Part shown: positions 23,493-29,434 of the stretch, in pieces
Layout of the letters: each line of letters begins with the position of its first letter
How positions within the stretch are numbered: the first letter of the stretch is position 1
NCBI GenBank assembly: GCA_052389435.1
Contig: JBQTIB010000173.1
Span: forward strand, 1-29,434
DNA length: 29,434 nucleotides
Direction: 5' to 3'
From: JBQTKD01 sp052389435
GTDB lineage: Bacteria > Actinomycetota > Actinomycetes > Sporichthyales > Sporichthyaceae
The notes under the pieces: model-generated
Told to the model about the DNA's origin: nothing
What the model saw: only the letters and a program-made list of their open reading frames with translations
Database searches by the model: none
Program-made: the position numbers and the translations under genes

Positions 23493-23987
23493 GTGTTCGA
23501 GATCCCGCCCGACATTCACGAACTCTGCATCCCGCTCGCCTTCCTGCTGGGCGACTGGGAGGGCGAGGGCGTCGTGGAGTACCCGACGATCCAGCGACGG
23601 CTGTTCGCCCAGCGCGTGGAGTTCCGGCAGAACGGCAAGCCGTTCCTGCACTACCTGAGCCGGACCTGGGAAATCGACGAAGCGGGCGAGAAGCTGCGAC
23701 CGCTCGCGATGGAGACGGGGTTCTGGCGCCCGCAGGAGGACTTCACCCTCGAGGTGCTGCTCACCCACCCGACGGGTTTCCTCGAGGCGCTGATCGGCGA
23801 GATCCGTGGGCCGCGCATCGAGTTCGCCACCACCAAGGTCGTCAAGGTGGAGTCCGCGAAGGACTACGTCGGATGTCGCCGGCTCTACGGGCTGGTCAGC
23901 GGGAACCTGATGTGGGCCATGGACATGCAGGCGATGGACCAGGAACTTCAGCCGCACCTGTCCGCCGAACTCAAGCGCGTCGGGTAG
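23493..23987 (+). CDS. nitrobindin-like (FABP-family) haem-binding beta-barrel protein
   Basis: A 164-residue protein of the nitrobindin/THAP4 C-terminal family. GDWEGEG (20-26) forms the signature first strand and the terminal PHLSAELKR carries the conserved haem ligand candidate His155. Family members bind ferric haem, react slowly with NO and can isomerise peroxynitrite. GTG at 23493 has AAGGA about 10 nt upstream and matches the usual family N terminus; an in-frame TTG at 23484 is too close to that site. The Fur-family gene starts 4 nt after its stop. Confidence 0.88.
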   Translation: MFEIPPDIHELCIPLAFLLGDWEGEGVVEYPTIQRRLFAQRVEFRQNGKPFLHYLSRTWEIDEAGEKLRPLAMETGFWRPQEDFTLEVLLTHPTGFLEALIGEIRGPRIEFATTKVVKVESAKDYVGCRRLYGLVSGNLMWAMDMQAMDQELQPHLSAELKRVG

Positions 23988-23991
23988 GACG

Positions 23992-24411
23992 ATGGCCTCG
24001 GACTGGCGCGCGACGCTGCGGGAGAAGGGCTACCGGCTCACTCCGCAGCGCGAGCTGGTCCTCGCCGCCGTGAACGAGCTCGGGCACGCCACCCCGGAGC
24101 AGGTGTGCGCGCAGGTGCAGCGCACCGCGAGCGGCATCAACATCTCGACGGTCTACCGAACCCTGGAACTGCTCGAGGAACTCGGCCTGGTCCGTCACGC
24201 GCACCTCGGCCACGGCGCTCCGAGCTACCACCCGGCCGGGCACGTCCAGCACATTCATCTGGTCTGCCGCGACTGCGAGGCCGTCCTGGAGGTCGAGGCC
24301 ACGGTCGCCGAGGCTCTCGGCGCCAGCCTGCGCGCGGCGGAGGGCTTTGAAATCGACCTGGAGCACTTCGCCATCTACGGCCGCTGCGCCGCTTGTTCCA
24401 AGGCGAACTGA
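23992..24411 (+). CDS. Fur-family metal-responsive repressor
   Basis: A 139-residue Fur-type regulator: an N-terminal winged helix (YRLTPQRELVLAAV; recognition region INISTVYRTLELLEELG), and a C-terminal dimer domain with HVQHIHLVCRDC (84-95), His125 and a second CxxC (132-135). The two CxxC pairs should hold the structural zinc. Regulatory-site residues His32, His70, His72, His84, His87 and His89 are available, so nickel (Nur), zinc (Zur) or iron sensing are all possible; I cannot choose. It is the last gene of a tight plus-strand operon. Confidence 0.88.
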   Translation: MASDWRATLREKGYRLTPQRELVLAAVNELGHATPEQVCAQVQRTASGINISTVYRTLELLEELGLVRHAHLGHGAPSYHPAGHVQHIHLVCRDCEAVLEVEATVAEALGASLRAAEGFEIDLEHFAIYGRCAACSKAN

Positions 24412-24433
24412 AGGGCGTGCACGAACACTCCCG

Positions 24434-24487
24434 ATAGTGCACTTCGGGTACGGGAAAGCCGCTCCGGGCGTACCCCAACTGCACTAT
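24434..24487. terminator. long inverted repeat between fur-family and Stealth genes
   Basis: Arms 24434-24452 and 24469-24487 match 17 of 19 bases (ATAGTGCA and GGGTACG at their ends), enclosing a 16-nt loop that can pair further (GGA with TCC). It lies between convergent stop codons and could terminate both. Its length and symmetry also fit a small dispersed palindrome. Confidence 0.6.
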
Positions 24488-24518
24488 GGGCGAAGTTGGG
24501 TGCCGGGGACTCGGCGGA

Positions 24519-25631
24519 CTAGGCGCGCTCGAAGGGGCTCGGGACCGGGAAGAGGGCTTCCAGCGTCGCGCGGACCGCCTCGTTCACCGCGGCCGGGTCG
24601 GCGCCCAGGCCGGCGTGGTCGTTGAGGCAGAAGGCGCTCGGGCGGGTCCGGCGCAGGGCGGCCAGGCGCCTTGGCAGGCGCGGGTCGGCGAGGTCGACGT
24701 AGACGTACGGGATCGTCGCCGGGACCGCGCGGCCGGTGAGGTAGGCGTAGGTGCCCAGCAGCGAGGCCGGGATCGAGACGTCGCTCGGGTGCCGGAAGCG
24801 CGAGGCGGCCGTGCGGGCGAACTCCGTTGCGAAGGCGTTCTCCAGTTCGTTCAGCACCGACCGGAGCTGCGGGTACGGGGCGTGCAGGAAACGATGCGTC
24901 GGAGCACGGCCGAACTTGGCCGCGAGCAGATCGCGGTTGTTCTTGCCCGCAGCCTCCACGGGTGTGTCGGTGGTGTTGGCCGGGCCCTCGGGGAGCGGTT
25001 TCGGGGACGGGAACAGCCGCGCCAGGCCGTTGCCGACGAAGAAGTCCTCGGGGTGCACCGTGCGCCCGAGGAACATGTCGTCGTTGAGGTAGAGGTAGTG
25101 CTCGGACAGGCCGTCGATGTGGTGCAGCCGCGACTCGATCGAGTGCGAGTTGAACGTCGGCAGGCAGTCGCGGCTCGGGAAGATCTCCGAGTGGTCGACG
25201 ACCCGAACGCGGGAGTACCCGGTGTCCAGCCACGACGGCGTCTGACGGTCCGTCACCACGTAGACGTTGCGGACCCACGGGGCGTGGGTGGCCAGGGAGC
25301 GCAGCGAGTAGCGCAGTTCGTCGCGGTTGATCCAACGCGACGGGTTGGCCGCGATCGGGCTCAACTCGTCCGGGCGCGCCTTGGCCCACGCGGCGGTCCT
25401 GCGGGACTGCCAGTCCGCATCCGAGCCGTCGACCCAGGTGTACACGACGTCGATCGGAAACTCGACCGCGAACACCGAGCCGCGCACGGCGGAGGCGAGC
25501 GCCCCCTCGGCACCGGTCTGCCCGCCCACGCGCGCCTTGAGCTGCGCGGCGGCGCGTCGAGGTCCGAGCCTGCGGGCGGCGGCCAGGTCGCCGAGCACGC
25601 CCTTCGCGATTCGGGCGGGGTCCTTGGCCAT
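24519..25631 (-). CDS. Stealth-family sugar-phosphate transferase
   Basis: A 370-residue protein with the four conserved Stealth regions: CR1 as IDVVYTWVDGSD (60-71), CR2 around RDELRYSLRSL (103-113) and RNVYVVTD, CR3 with NSHSIESRLHHI ending in YLNDDMF (181-187), and CR4 with AFCLND near 345. Relatives transfer sugar-1-phosphate units to build phosphodiester-linked capsule or surface polysaccharide. The ATG at 25631 has AGGAT about 8 nt upstream. The frame is open further upstream but not protein-like. It stands alone, with no other polysaccharide gene visible. Confidence 0.88.
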   Translation of the reverse strand: MAKDPARIAKGVLGDLAAARRLGPRRAAAQLKARVGGQTGAEGALASAVRGSVFAVEFPIDVVYTWVDGSDADWQSRRTAAWAKARPDELSPIAANPSRWINRDELRYSLRSLATHAPWVRNVYVVTDRQTPSWLDTGYSRVRVVDHSEIFPSRDCLPTFNSHSIESRLHHIDGLSEHYLYLNDDMFLGRTVHPEDFFVGNGLARLFPSPKPLPEGPANTTDTPVEAAGKNNRDLLAAKFGRAPTHRFLHAPYPQLRSVLNELENAFATEFARTAASRFRHPSDVSIPASLLGTYAYLTGRAVPATIPYVYVDLADPRLPRRLAALRRTRPSAFCLNDHAGLGADPAAVNEAVRATLEALFPVPSPFERA

Positions 25632-25790
25632 GGCGGCGATCCTACGGGCGAGCCGAGCGACGCCCGCCCCGCGAAACGAACATGGGCGGGTCTCGTCGAC
25701 CTCGCCGATCTGCTCGCTTTGCCCGACGCGCATCGCAGCGGCCGCGCGGGGCCTCGACTCGCTGGGCCAGCTCCCTCCGTTCTTCGCACG

Positions 25791-25796
25791 TACGCT
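25791..25796 (+). promoter_or_regulatory. candidate -10 element for leaderless ygfZ mRNA
   Basis: TACGCT is followed by 6 nt and then the ygfZ GTG at 25803. The 6 nt (GAGGCC) cannot act as a normal ribosome binding site at that distance, so a leaderless transcript is plausible. Confidence 0.4.
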
Positions 25797-25802
25797 GAGG
25801 CC

Positions 25803-26804
25803 GTGTCCACCACCACCTGGTCCTCCCCGCTGCTCGCCGTGCGCGGTGCCGTCGCCGCCGACGGTCTCGACGCCGGCGTCCCCGCCCACTACGGGGACCC
25901 CCTCGGCGAGCAGCGGATTCTGGTCCAGGGGCGAGGCGGGGTCGATCTCTCGCATCGCGGGGTCGTCGCCGTCACCGGGCCGGACCGGCTGAGTTGGCTG
26001 CACTCGCTGACCACGCAGCACCTCACCGAACTTGCGCCGTTCGCCCCGACGCAGGCGCTGATCCTGTCTCCGCACGGGCACATCGAGCACGATCTGCACC
26101 TCGTCGACGACGGCGAGACCACCTGGATGAGCGTGGAGCAGGGCACCACCGCGGATCTCGTGGCGTTCCTGGACCGGATGCGGTTCATGCTGCGCGTCGA
26201 GGTCGCGGACGTGAGCGAGGCCTGGGCGGTGCTGTGGCGGCCCGGTCCCGGCACCGGTCTGCACTGGGCCCGCCCGGAGGGCCCCGCGCTGCTCGGCGAG
26301 TTCGCCGGACACGAGCAGTTCGTGGCGCGCGCGGAACTGACCGCGGCGATGGGCATCCTCGCGCCCGCGATCGCCGGCGGCGAGGGACCCGGCCCGTCGG
26401 GAGTTCTCGCCTACGAGGCCCTGCGGATCGCGGCACGGATCCCGCGGCTCGGTCTGGAGACCGACCACCGCACGATCCCGCACGAACTCGGCCTGCTCGC
26501 GCCGGCGGTGCACCTGCAGAAGGGCTGCTACCGCGGCCAGGAGACCGTTGCCCGGGTGCACAACCTCGGCCGCCCGCCGCGGCGGCTGGTGTTCCTGCAC
26601 CTCGACGGCACCGACTTCGACCTCCCCGCCCACGGCGACCCGATCACCCTGGGCGACAAGCAGATCGGCTACCTCGGCAGCTCTGCGCGCCACCACGAGC
26701 TCGGCCCGATCGCCCTGGGCGTGATCAAGCGCAACACCCCGGTGGACGCGGAGCTCCTCGTGGCCGGCACGGCCGCGACGGTCGAGGTCGTCGTCGAGCC
26801 CTAG
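25803..26804 (+). CDS. YgfZ/GcvT-like folate-binding Fe-S assembly protein
   Basis: A 333-residue protein with the YgfZ signature KGCYRGQE (240-247, Cys242), GVVAVTGPDRLSWLHSL near 53-69 and a GcvT-like fold. YgfZ binds folate and helps build or repair iron-sulfur clusters of radical and tRNA-modifying enzymes in the cytoplasm. The GTG start at 25803 is the only one matching the family. It is divergent from the Stealth gene. It is followed by 107 bp without a gene. Confidence 0.9.
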   Translation: MSTTTWSSPLLAVRGAVAADGLDAGVPAHYGDPLGEQRILVQGRGGVDLSHRGVVAVTGPDRLSWLHSLTTQHLTELAPFAPTQALILSPHGHIEHDLHLVDDGETTWMSVEQGTTADLVAFLDRMRFMLRVEVADVSEAWAVLWRPGPGTGLHWARPEGPALLGEFAGHEQFVARAELTAAMGILAPAIAGGEGPGPSGVLAYEALRIAARIPRLGLETDHRTIPHELGLLAPAVHLQKGCYRGQETVARVHNLGRPPRRLVFLHLDGTDFDLPAHGDPITLGDKQIGYLGSSARHHELGPIALGVIKRNTPVDAELLVAGTAATVEVVVEP

Positions 26805-26911
26805 CTTCCAGGCGCACGGGCGAACTCCGCCGATAGCGCAGTGGAGCACCCTGACCGAGGCCGACCCCATGTCCCGCACGGTCGCCTTCACCGTGCCCTG
26901 AAGTTGGAGGG

Positions 26912-27337
26912 TCAGAGGTCCAGGACCACCGTGAAGGGGCCGTCGTTCACCAGTTCCACCTCCATGTCCGCGCCGAAGGCTCCCGTCGCCACCGTGGCGC
27001 CGTGCGCGCGCAGGGCTTCCACGACCGCGTCCACCAGCGGCTCGGCCACCGAGCCCGGAGCAGCGGCGATCCAGCTCGGGCGGCGGCCCCTCCGTGCGTC
27101 GCCGTAGAGCGTGAACTGACTGACCACCAGCAGCGGGGCGCCGAGATCGGAGCAGGACTTCTCCTCGGCCAGGATGCGCAGCCCCCAGAGTTTGTCGGCC
27201 AACTTCTGCGCCGTCGCCGGGGTGTCGTCGTGCGTCACCCCGACCAGCACCGCCAGGCCCGGGCCGTCGATCGTCCCGACGACCTCGCCCGCCACCGTCA
27301 CGCTCGCTCGCGTCACTCGCTGCACCACCGCCCGCAC
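26912..27337 (-). CDS. D-aminoacyl-tRNA deacylase
   Basis: A 141-residue enzyme that removes D-amino acids (and glycine from tRNA-Ala) misattached to tRNA. It has the family motifs SQFTLYGD (73-80, from SQxTL) and NDGPFT (131-136, cross-subunit GP motif). The start at 27337 gives the standard N terminus VRAVVQRVTRASV; GGTGA lies 4 nt upstream. Only 17 bp separate this start from the divergent BKACE start. Confidence 0.92.
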   Translation of the reverse strand: MRAVVQRVTRASVTVAGEVVGTIDGPGLAVLVGVTHDDTPATAQKLADKLWGLRILAEEKSCSDLGAPLLVVSQFTLYGDARRGRRPSWIAAAPGSVAEPLVDAVVEALRAHGATVATGAFGADMEVELVNDGPFTVVLDL

Positions 27338-27354
27338 GGTGTCACCATGCCTGA

Positions 27355-28230
27355 ATGGGACCATCGCCGGCGAGCTCGCGAGCCGCCCACGCACCGCGCA
27401 GCGAGGGCACGCTGATCACGGTCGCGCCGACCGGCGCCGAACTGGCCAAGGCCGACGTGCCCGCGCTTCCCACGACCCTGCAGGAACTGGTCGCGACGGC
27501 GAAGGCCTGCCAGGCCGCAGGCGCGGCGATGATCCACGTGCACCTGCGCGACGCCCAGGACCGCTCGTGTCTGGACGTCGGACGACTGCGGGAGGCGGTG
27601 GCCGCCATCCGGGCGGAGACCGACCTGCTCGTGCAGCTGTCCACCGGTGGCGGCATCGGGGACTCCTTCGCCGATCGAATCGCCGTGCTCGACGCGGGCC
27701 CGGACTCCTGCTCGCTGACCTGCGGCACCGTCAACTTCGGCGAGGAGGTGTTCGCCAACCCCTGGGCGCTGATCGTCGCGCTGCACCGGGAGTGCCAGGA
27801 CCGCGGGATCGTGCCGGAGTACGAACTGTTCGACCTCGGCCACGCCGCGACCCTGCAGCGCCTGCTCGACGCCCACGGCGCGCCGCCGACCGGCCGGGTC
27901 CACGCCGACCTCGTGATGGGCGTGCCCGGCGGAATGCCCGGCACCGCTGCCGCGGTGGTCGCCGTCGCCGCCGCGCTCCCGGCGGGCGCGACCTGGTCGG
28001 CGACGGGCGTCGGGCGCACCTCGCTGCCGGTCGCGCTCGCGGCGCTCTCCGCCGGCGGCCACCTGCGCGTGGGCCTCGAGGACACCGTCACCTTCGCCAA
28101 GGGCCGTCCGGTACGCGACAACGCCGAACTCGTCGAACGCGCCGCGGCGCTAGCAGCGCTTGCCCAGCGGCCCGCGCTCGAGCCCGCCGCCGCTCGCGCC
28201 TTCCTCGGGCTTTCCTGCGCGCCCGCCTAG
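27355..28230 (+). CDS. BKACE-family beta-keto acid cleavage enzyme
   Basis: A 291-residue protein of the 3-keto-5-aminohexanoate cleavage family (formerly DUF849). HVHLR (61-65) provides the zinc-binding histidines, STGGG (96-100) the substrate loop, and PEYELFD (154-160) a conserved Glu157. Enzymes of the family condense a beta-keto acid with acetyl-CoA and split it into acetoacetate and a CoA thioester. The specific keto acid is not evident. The ATG at 27355 is the only in-frame start close to the family N terminus and has no clear ribosome site. Confidence 0.88.
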   Translation: MGPSPASSRAAHAPRSEGTLITVAPTGAELAKADVPALPTTLQELVATAKACQAAGAAMIHVHLRDAQDRSCLDVGRLREAVAAIRAETDLLVQLSTGGGIGDSFADRIAVLDAGPDSCSLTCGTVNFGEEVFANPWALIVALHRECQDRGIVPEYELFDLGHAATLQRLLDAHGAPPTGRVHADLVMGVPGGMPGTAAAVVAVAAALPAGATWSATGVGRTSLPVALAALSAGGHLRVGLEDTVTFAKGRPVRDNAELVERAAALAALAQRPALEPAAARAFLGLSCAPA

Positions 28231-28244
28231 GAATCAGCCGGGGC

Positions 28245-28262
28245 GCGTCGCGTGAGCGACGC
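28245..28262 (+). terminator. hairpin after the BKACE gene
   Basis: GCGTCGC and GCGACGC pair over 7 bp with a GTGA tetraloop, 14 nt after the stop codon. It is followed immediately by the palindrome CACGTCGACGTG (28263-28274). Confidence 0.5.
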
Positions 28263-28301
28263 CACGTCGACGTGCGTACTGCCTGCTTGCAATTGCTAGC
28301 A
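28263..28301. promoter_or_regulatory. cluster of palindromes upstream of the XRE regulator
   Basis: CACGTCGACGTG (28263-28274), GCAATTGC (28289-28296) and TGCTAGCA (28294-28301) are each perfect palindromes, the last two overlapping by 3 nt. They lie 21-59 bp before the regulator start, where an autoregulatory operator would be expected. TAGCAC within the last may double as a weak -10. Confidence 0.4.
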
Positions 28302-28321
28302 CTCGGATGCAGGATGGGGGC

Positions 28322-28717
28322 ATGCCGACGCTTCCGGGCGGCCTCGGGGAGTACCTCAAGGAGCAGCGCAAGACCGCTCAGCTCTCCATTCGCCAGTTGG
28401 CCTCGGCGGCAGGCGTTTCCAACCCGTATCTCAGTCAGATCGAGCGCGGGCTGCGGAAACCCTCCGCGGGCGTGCTGCAGCAGATTGCCAAGGCGCTGCG
28501 CATCTCGGCGGAACAGCTCTACGCGCAAGCGGGCCTGCTCGACGTCGACGACGCCGACGGGGAGGACACCGGCGCGCAGGAAGTGGCGATCGCCGTACTG
28601 GCCGATCCGTCTCTGACTGAACGTCAGAAGCAAGCCCTGCTTGACATCTACACCTCCTTCCGCAAGCAAAACGCAGCCTCCGGCGACGGTGGCGCGACAC
28701 GAACCGAATCCGAATAG
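28322..28717 (+). CDS. XRE-family transcriptional regulator, Rv0474-like
   Basis: A 131-residue protein with an N-terminal helix-turn-helix (about 8-63: LSIRQLASAAGVSNPYLSQI, then ERGLRKPSAGVL) and a short C-terminal region ending in an acidic, Ser/Thr-rich tail. It precedes an HbhA-like gene by 16 nt, the same order as Rv0474-hbhA in Mycobacterium tuberculosis. ATG at 28322 has AGGATG at a proper distance; an ATG at 28307 is also in frame. It probably controls its own operon. Confidence 0.85.
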   Translation: MPTLPGGLGEYLKEQRKTAQLSIRQLASAAGVSNPYLSQIERGLRKPSAGVLQQIAKALRISAEQLYAQAGLLDVDDADGEDTGAQEVAIAVLADPSLTERQKQALLDIYTSFRKQNAASGDGGATRTESE

Positions 28718-28733
28718 CCGAAAGGGAACCCAC

Positions 28734-29312
28734 ATGCCCAGCACCACCGAGCTCCGCAAGTCCTACCTCGACACCGCCAAGACCCTGTCGACCAAGCCGC
28801 TCTACGCGTGGGCCGGCGCCGTCGACCTGGCCGTCGAAGAGCTCCGCGAGGTTCCCGCCAAGGTCAAGGGCCTGCGTTCCGAGGTCTCCATCGACAAGCT
28901 CAAGGCGGTCCCGGCCGCGCAGAAGCAGTTCGTCGTCGAGGTGCCGGGCAAGCTGTCGGCCAAGGTCAACTCGCTGCCGAAGACCCCCAAGGGCATCCAG
29001 GCCAAGCTCACCGAGGTCACCGAGGCCCAGGTCAAGGCCGTCGACGCGCAGTTCGACGCCCTCGCCGACCGCGGCGAGTCGGTCGTCAAGCGCATCCGTT
29101 CGCAGAAGGCCACCACGGACCTGGTCGCGCAGGCCAAGACCACCGTCGCCAAGGCGAAGGCCGTTCCGACCACCGCCGCCCGCACCGCCGCCCCGGCCGC
29201 CAAGTCCACCGTGACCGCGGTCAAGAGCACCGCCACCGCCGCCCGCAAGACCGCGGCCAAGGCCGCTCCGGCCGCCTCGGCCGCCGCCGCGAAGACCGGC
29301 GAGCAGGCCTAG
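28734..29312 (+). CDS. HbhA-like lysine/alanine-rich surface protein
   Basis: A 192-residue protein. The N-terminal half is amphipathic helix-rich (KPLYAWAGAVDLAVEELREV), followed by FDALADRGESVVKRIRSQ (103-120) as in heparin-binding haemagglutinin, and a C-terminal tail of K/A/T/P repeats (about 136-192). In mycobacteria such proteins bind heparan sulfate and lipid surfaces; in free-living actinobacteria the role is less clear (envelope or lipid-body association). The start has AAAGGGA about 7 nt upstream. No signal peptide is seen, as in HbhA. Confidence 0.75.
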   Translation: MPSTTELRKSYLDTAKTLSTKPLYAWAGAVDLAVEELREVPAKVKGLRSEVSIDKLKAVPAAQKQFVVEVPGKLSAKVNSLPKTPKGIQAKLTEVTEAQVKAVDAQFDALADRGESVVKRIRSQKATTDLVAQAKTTVAKAKAVPTTAARTAAPAAKSTVTAVKSTATAARKTAAKAAPAASAAAAKTGEQA

Positions 29313-29434
29313 GCACCCTGTACGCAGTCGGGGGGGGGGCCCCCCGGGGGGGGGGGGGGGGGGGCCCCCCCGGGGTTTGGGGGGGGGGCCCCGGGCCCGG
29401 GGGCCCGACGGCACCAGGGCCCGCCCCCCGCCCC
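29313..29434. other. contig end dominated by G runs
   Basis: After about 17 ordinary bases the sequence becomes long G runs broken by short C runs. No gene or repeat family is recognisable. The pattern is typical of low-quality contig ends; it should not be read as real chromosomal sequence. Confidence 0.75.

Noticed and set aside
23992..24411. Assignment of the Fur-family regulator as the nickel sensor Nur
   Set aside because: Several histidines match roughly, but the HxHxH spacing of the nickel site is not clearly met, so the metal is left open.
26805..26911. Possible gene remnant or tRNA-like segment after ygfZ (GATAGCGCAGTGG resembles a D-arm)
   Set aside because: No acceptor stem, anticodon arm or T-arm can be assembled. 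A readable frame exists but has no start codon apart from an internal ATG giving ten residues.
28297..28305. CIRCE-type heat-shock operator upstream of the XRE gene
   Set aside because: Only one half, CTAGCACTC-like, is present. The complementary GAGTGCTAG half is missing.

Overview
The window reads as a chromosomal contig from a high-G+C actinobacterium. The coding strands have G/C-rich third positions, many genes start with GTG or TTG, and several appear to be transcribed without a leader. Family content also fits: a WS/DGAT-type acyltransferase, a SigC-like ECF sigma factor, a Rv0474-like regulator next to an HbhA-like protein, and a form II carbon monoxide dehydrogenase-like locus. A Sporichthya- or Frankia-like relative is possible, but I cannot fix the genus. 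Both extreme ends are runs of G and C that look like assembly or sequencing artefacts, so the window is probably a whole contig.

Layout. At 343-5156 lie a flavohaemoglobin-like globin-reductase (minus), a wax ester/diacylglycerol acyltransferase (plus), and two alpha/beta hydrolases (divergent pair). At 5359-7098 is a secreted M4 (thermolysin-family) metallopeptidase, closed by a strong bidirectional terminator. From 7168 to 16925 most of the minus strand is a molybdenum hydroxylase locus in two blocks. Downstream are coxS-coxL-coxM-coxG, whose CoxL carries the form II active-site loop AYRGAGR. Upstream are coxD (MoxR ATPase), coxE (VWA protein) and xdhC (cofactor maturation). Between the blocks is a plus-strand islet with a frameshifted lipoprotein gene, a small unknown gene and a MazEF-like toxin-antitoxin pair.

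From 17149 to 19453 is an OmpR-family response regulator/histidine kinase pair, faced by a small two-helix membrane protein. At 20048-23281 a SigC-like sigma factor sits back to back with a zinc-finger (HxxxCxxC) anti-sigma factor. Convergent to the sigma gene is a two-gene operon for a cupredoxin-like lipoprotein and a polytopic membrane protein; together they could form an envelope/metal-response module. At 23389-24411 a tiny membrane ORF, a nitrobindin-like beta-barrel protein and a Fur-family regulator are packed head to tail.

The right part holds a Stealth-type sugar-phosphate transferase (minus), the Fe-S assembly folate protein YgfZ (plus), D-aminoacyl-tRNA deacylase (minus), a BKACE-family beta-keto acid cleavage enzyme (plus), and an XRE regulator with an HbhA-like lysine/alanine-rich surface protein (plus). 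I see no rRNA, tRNA, CRISPR array, transposase or phage gene. The strongest leads are the split form II cox locus with its TA islet, the divergent sigma/anti-sigma/cupredoxin group, and repeated signs of leaderless transcription.
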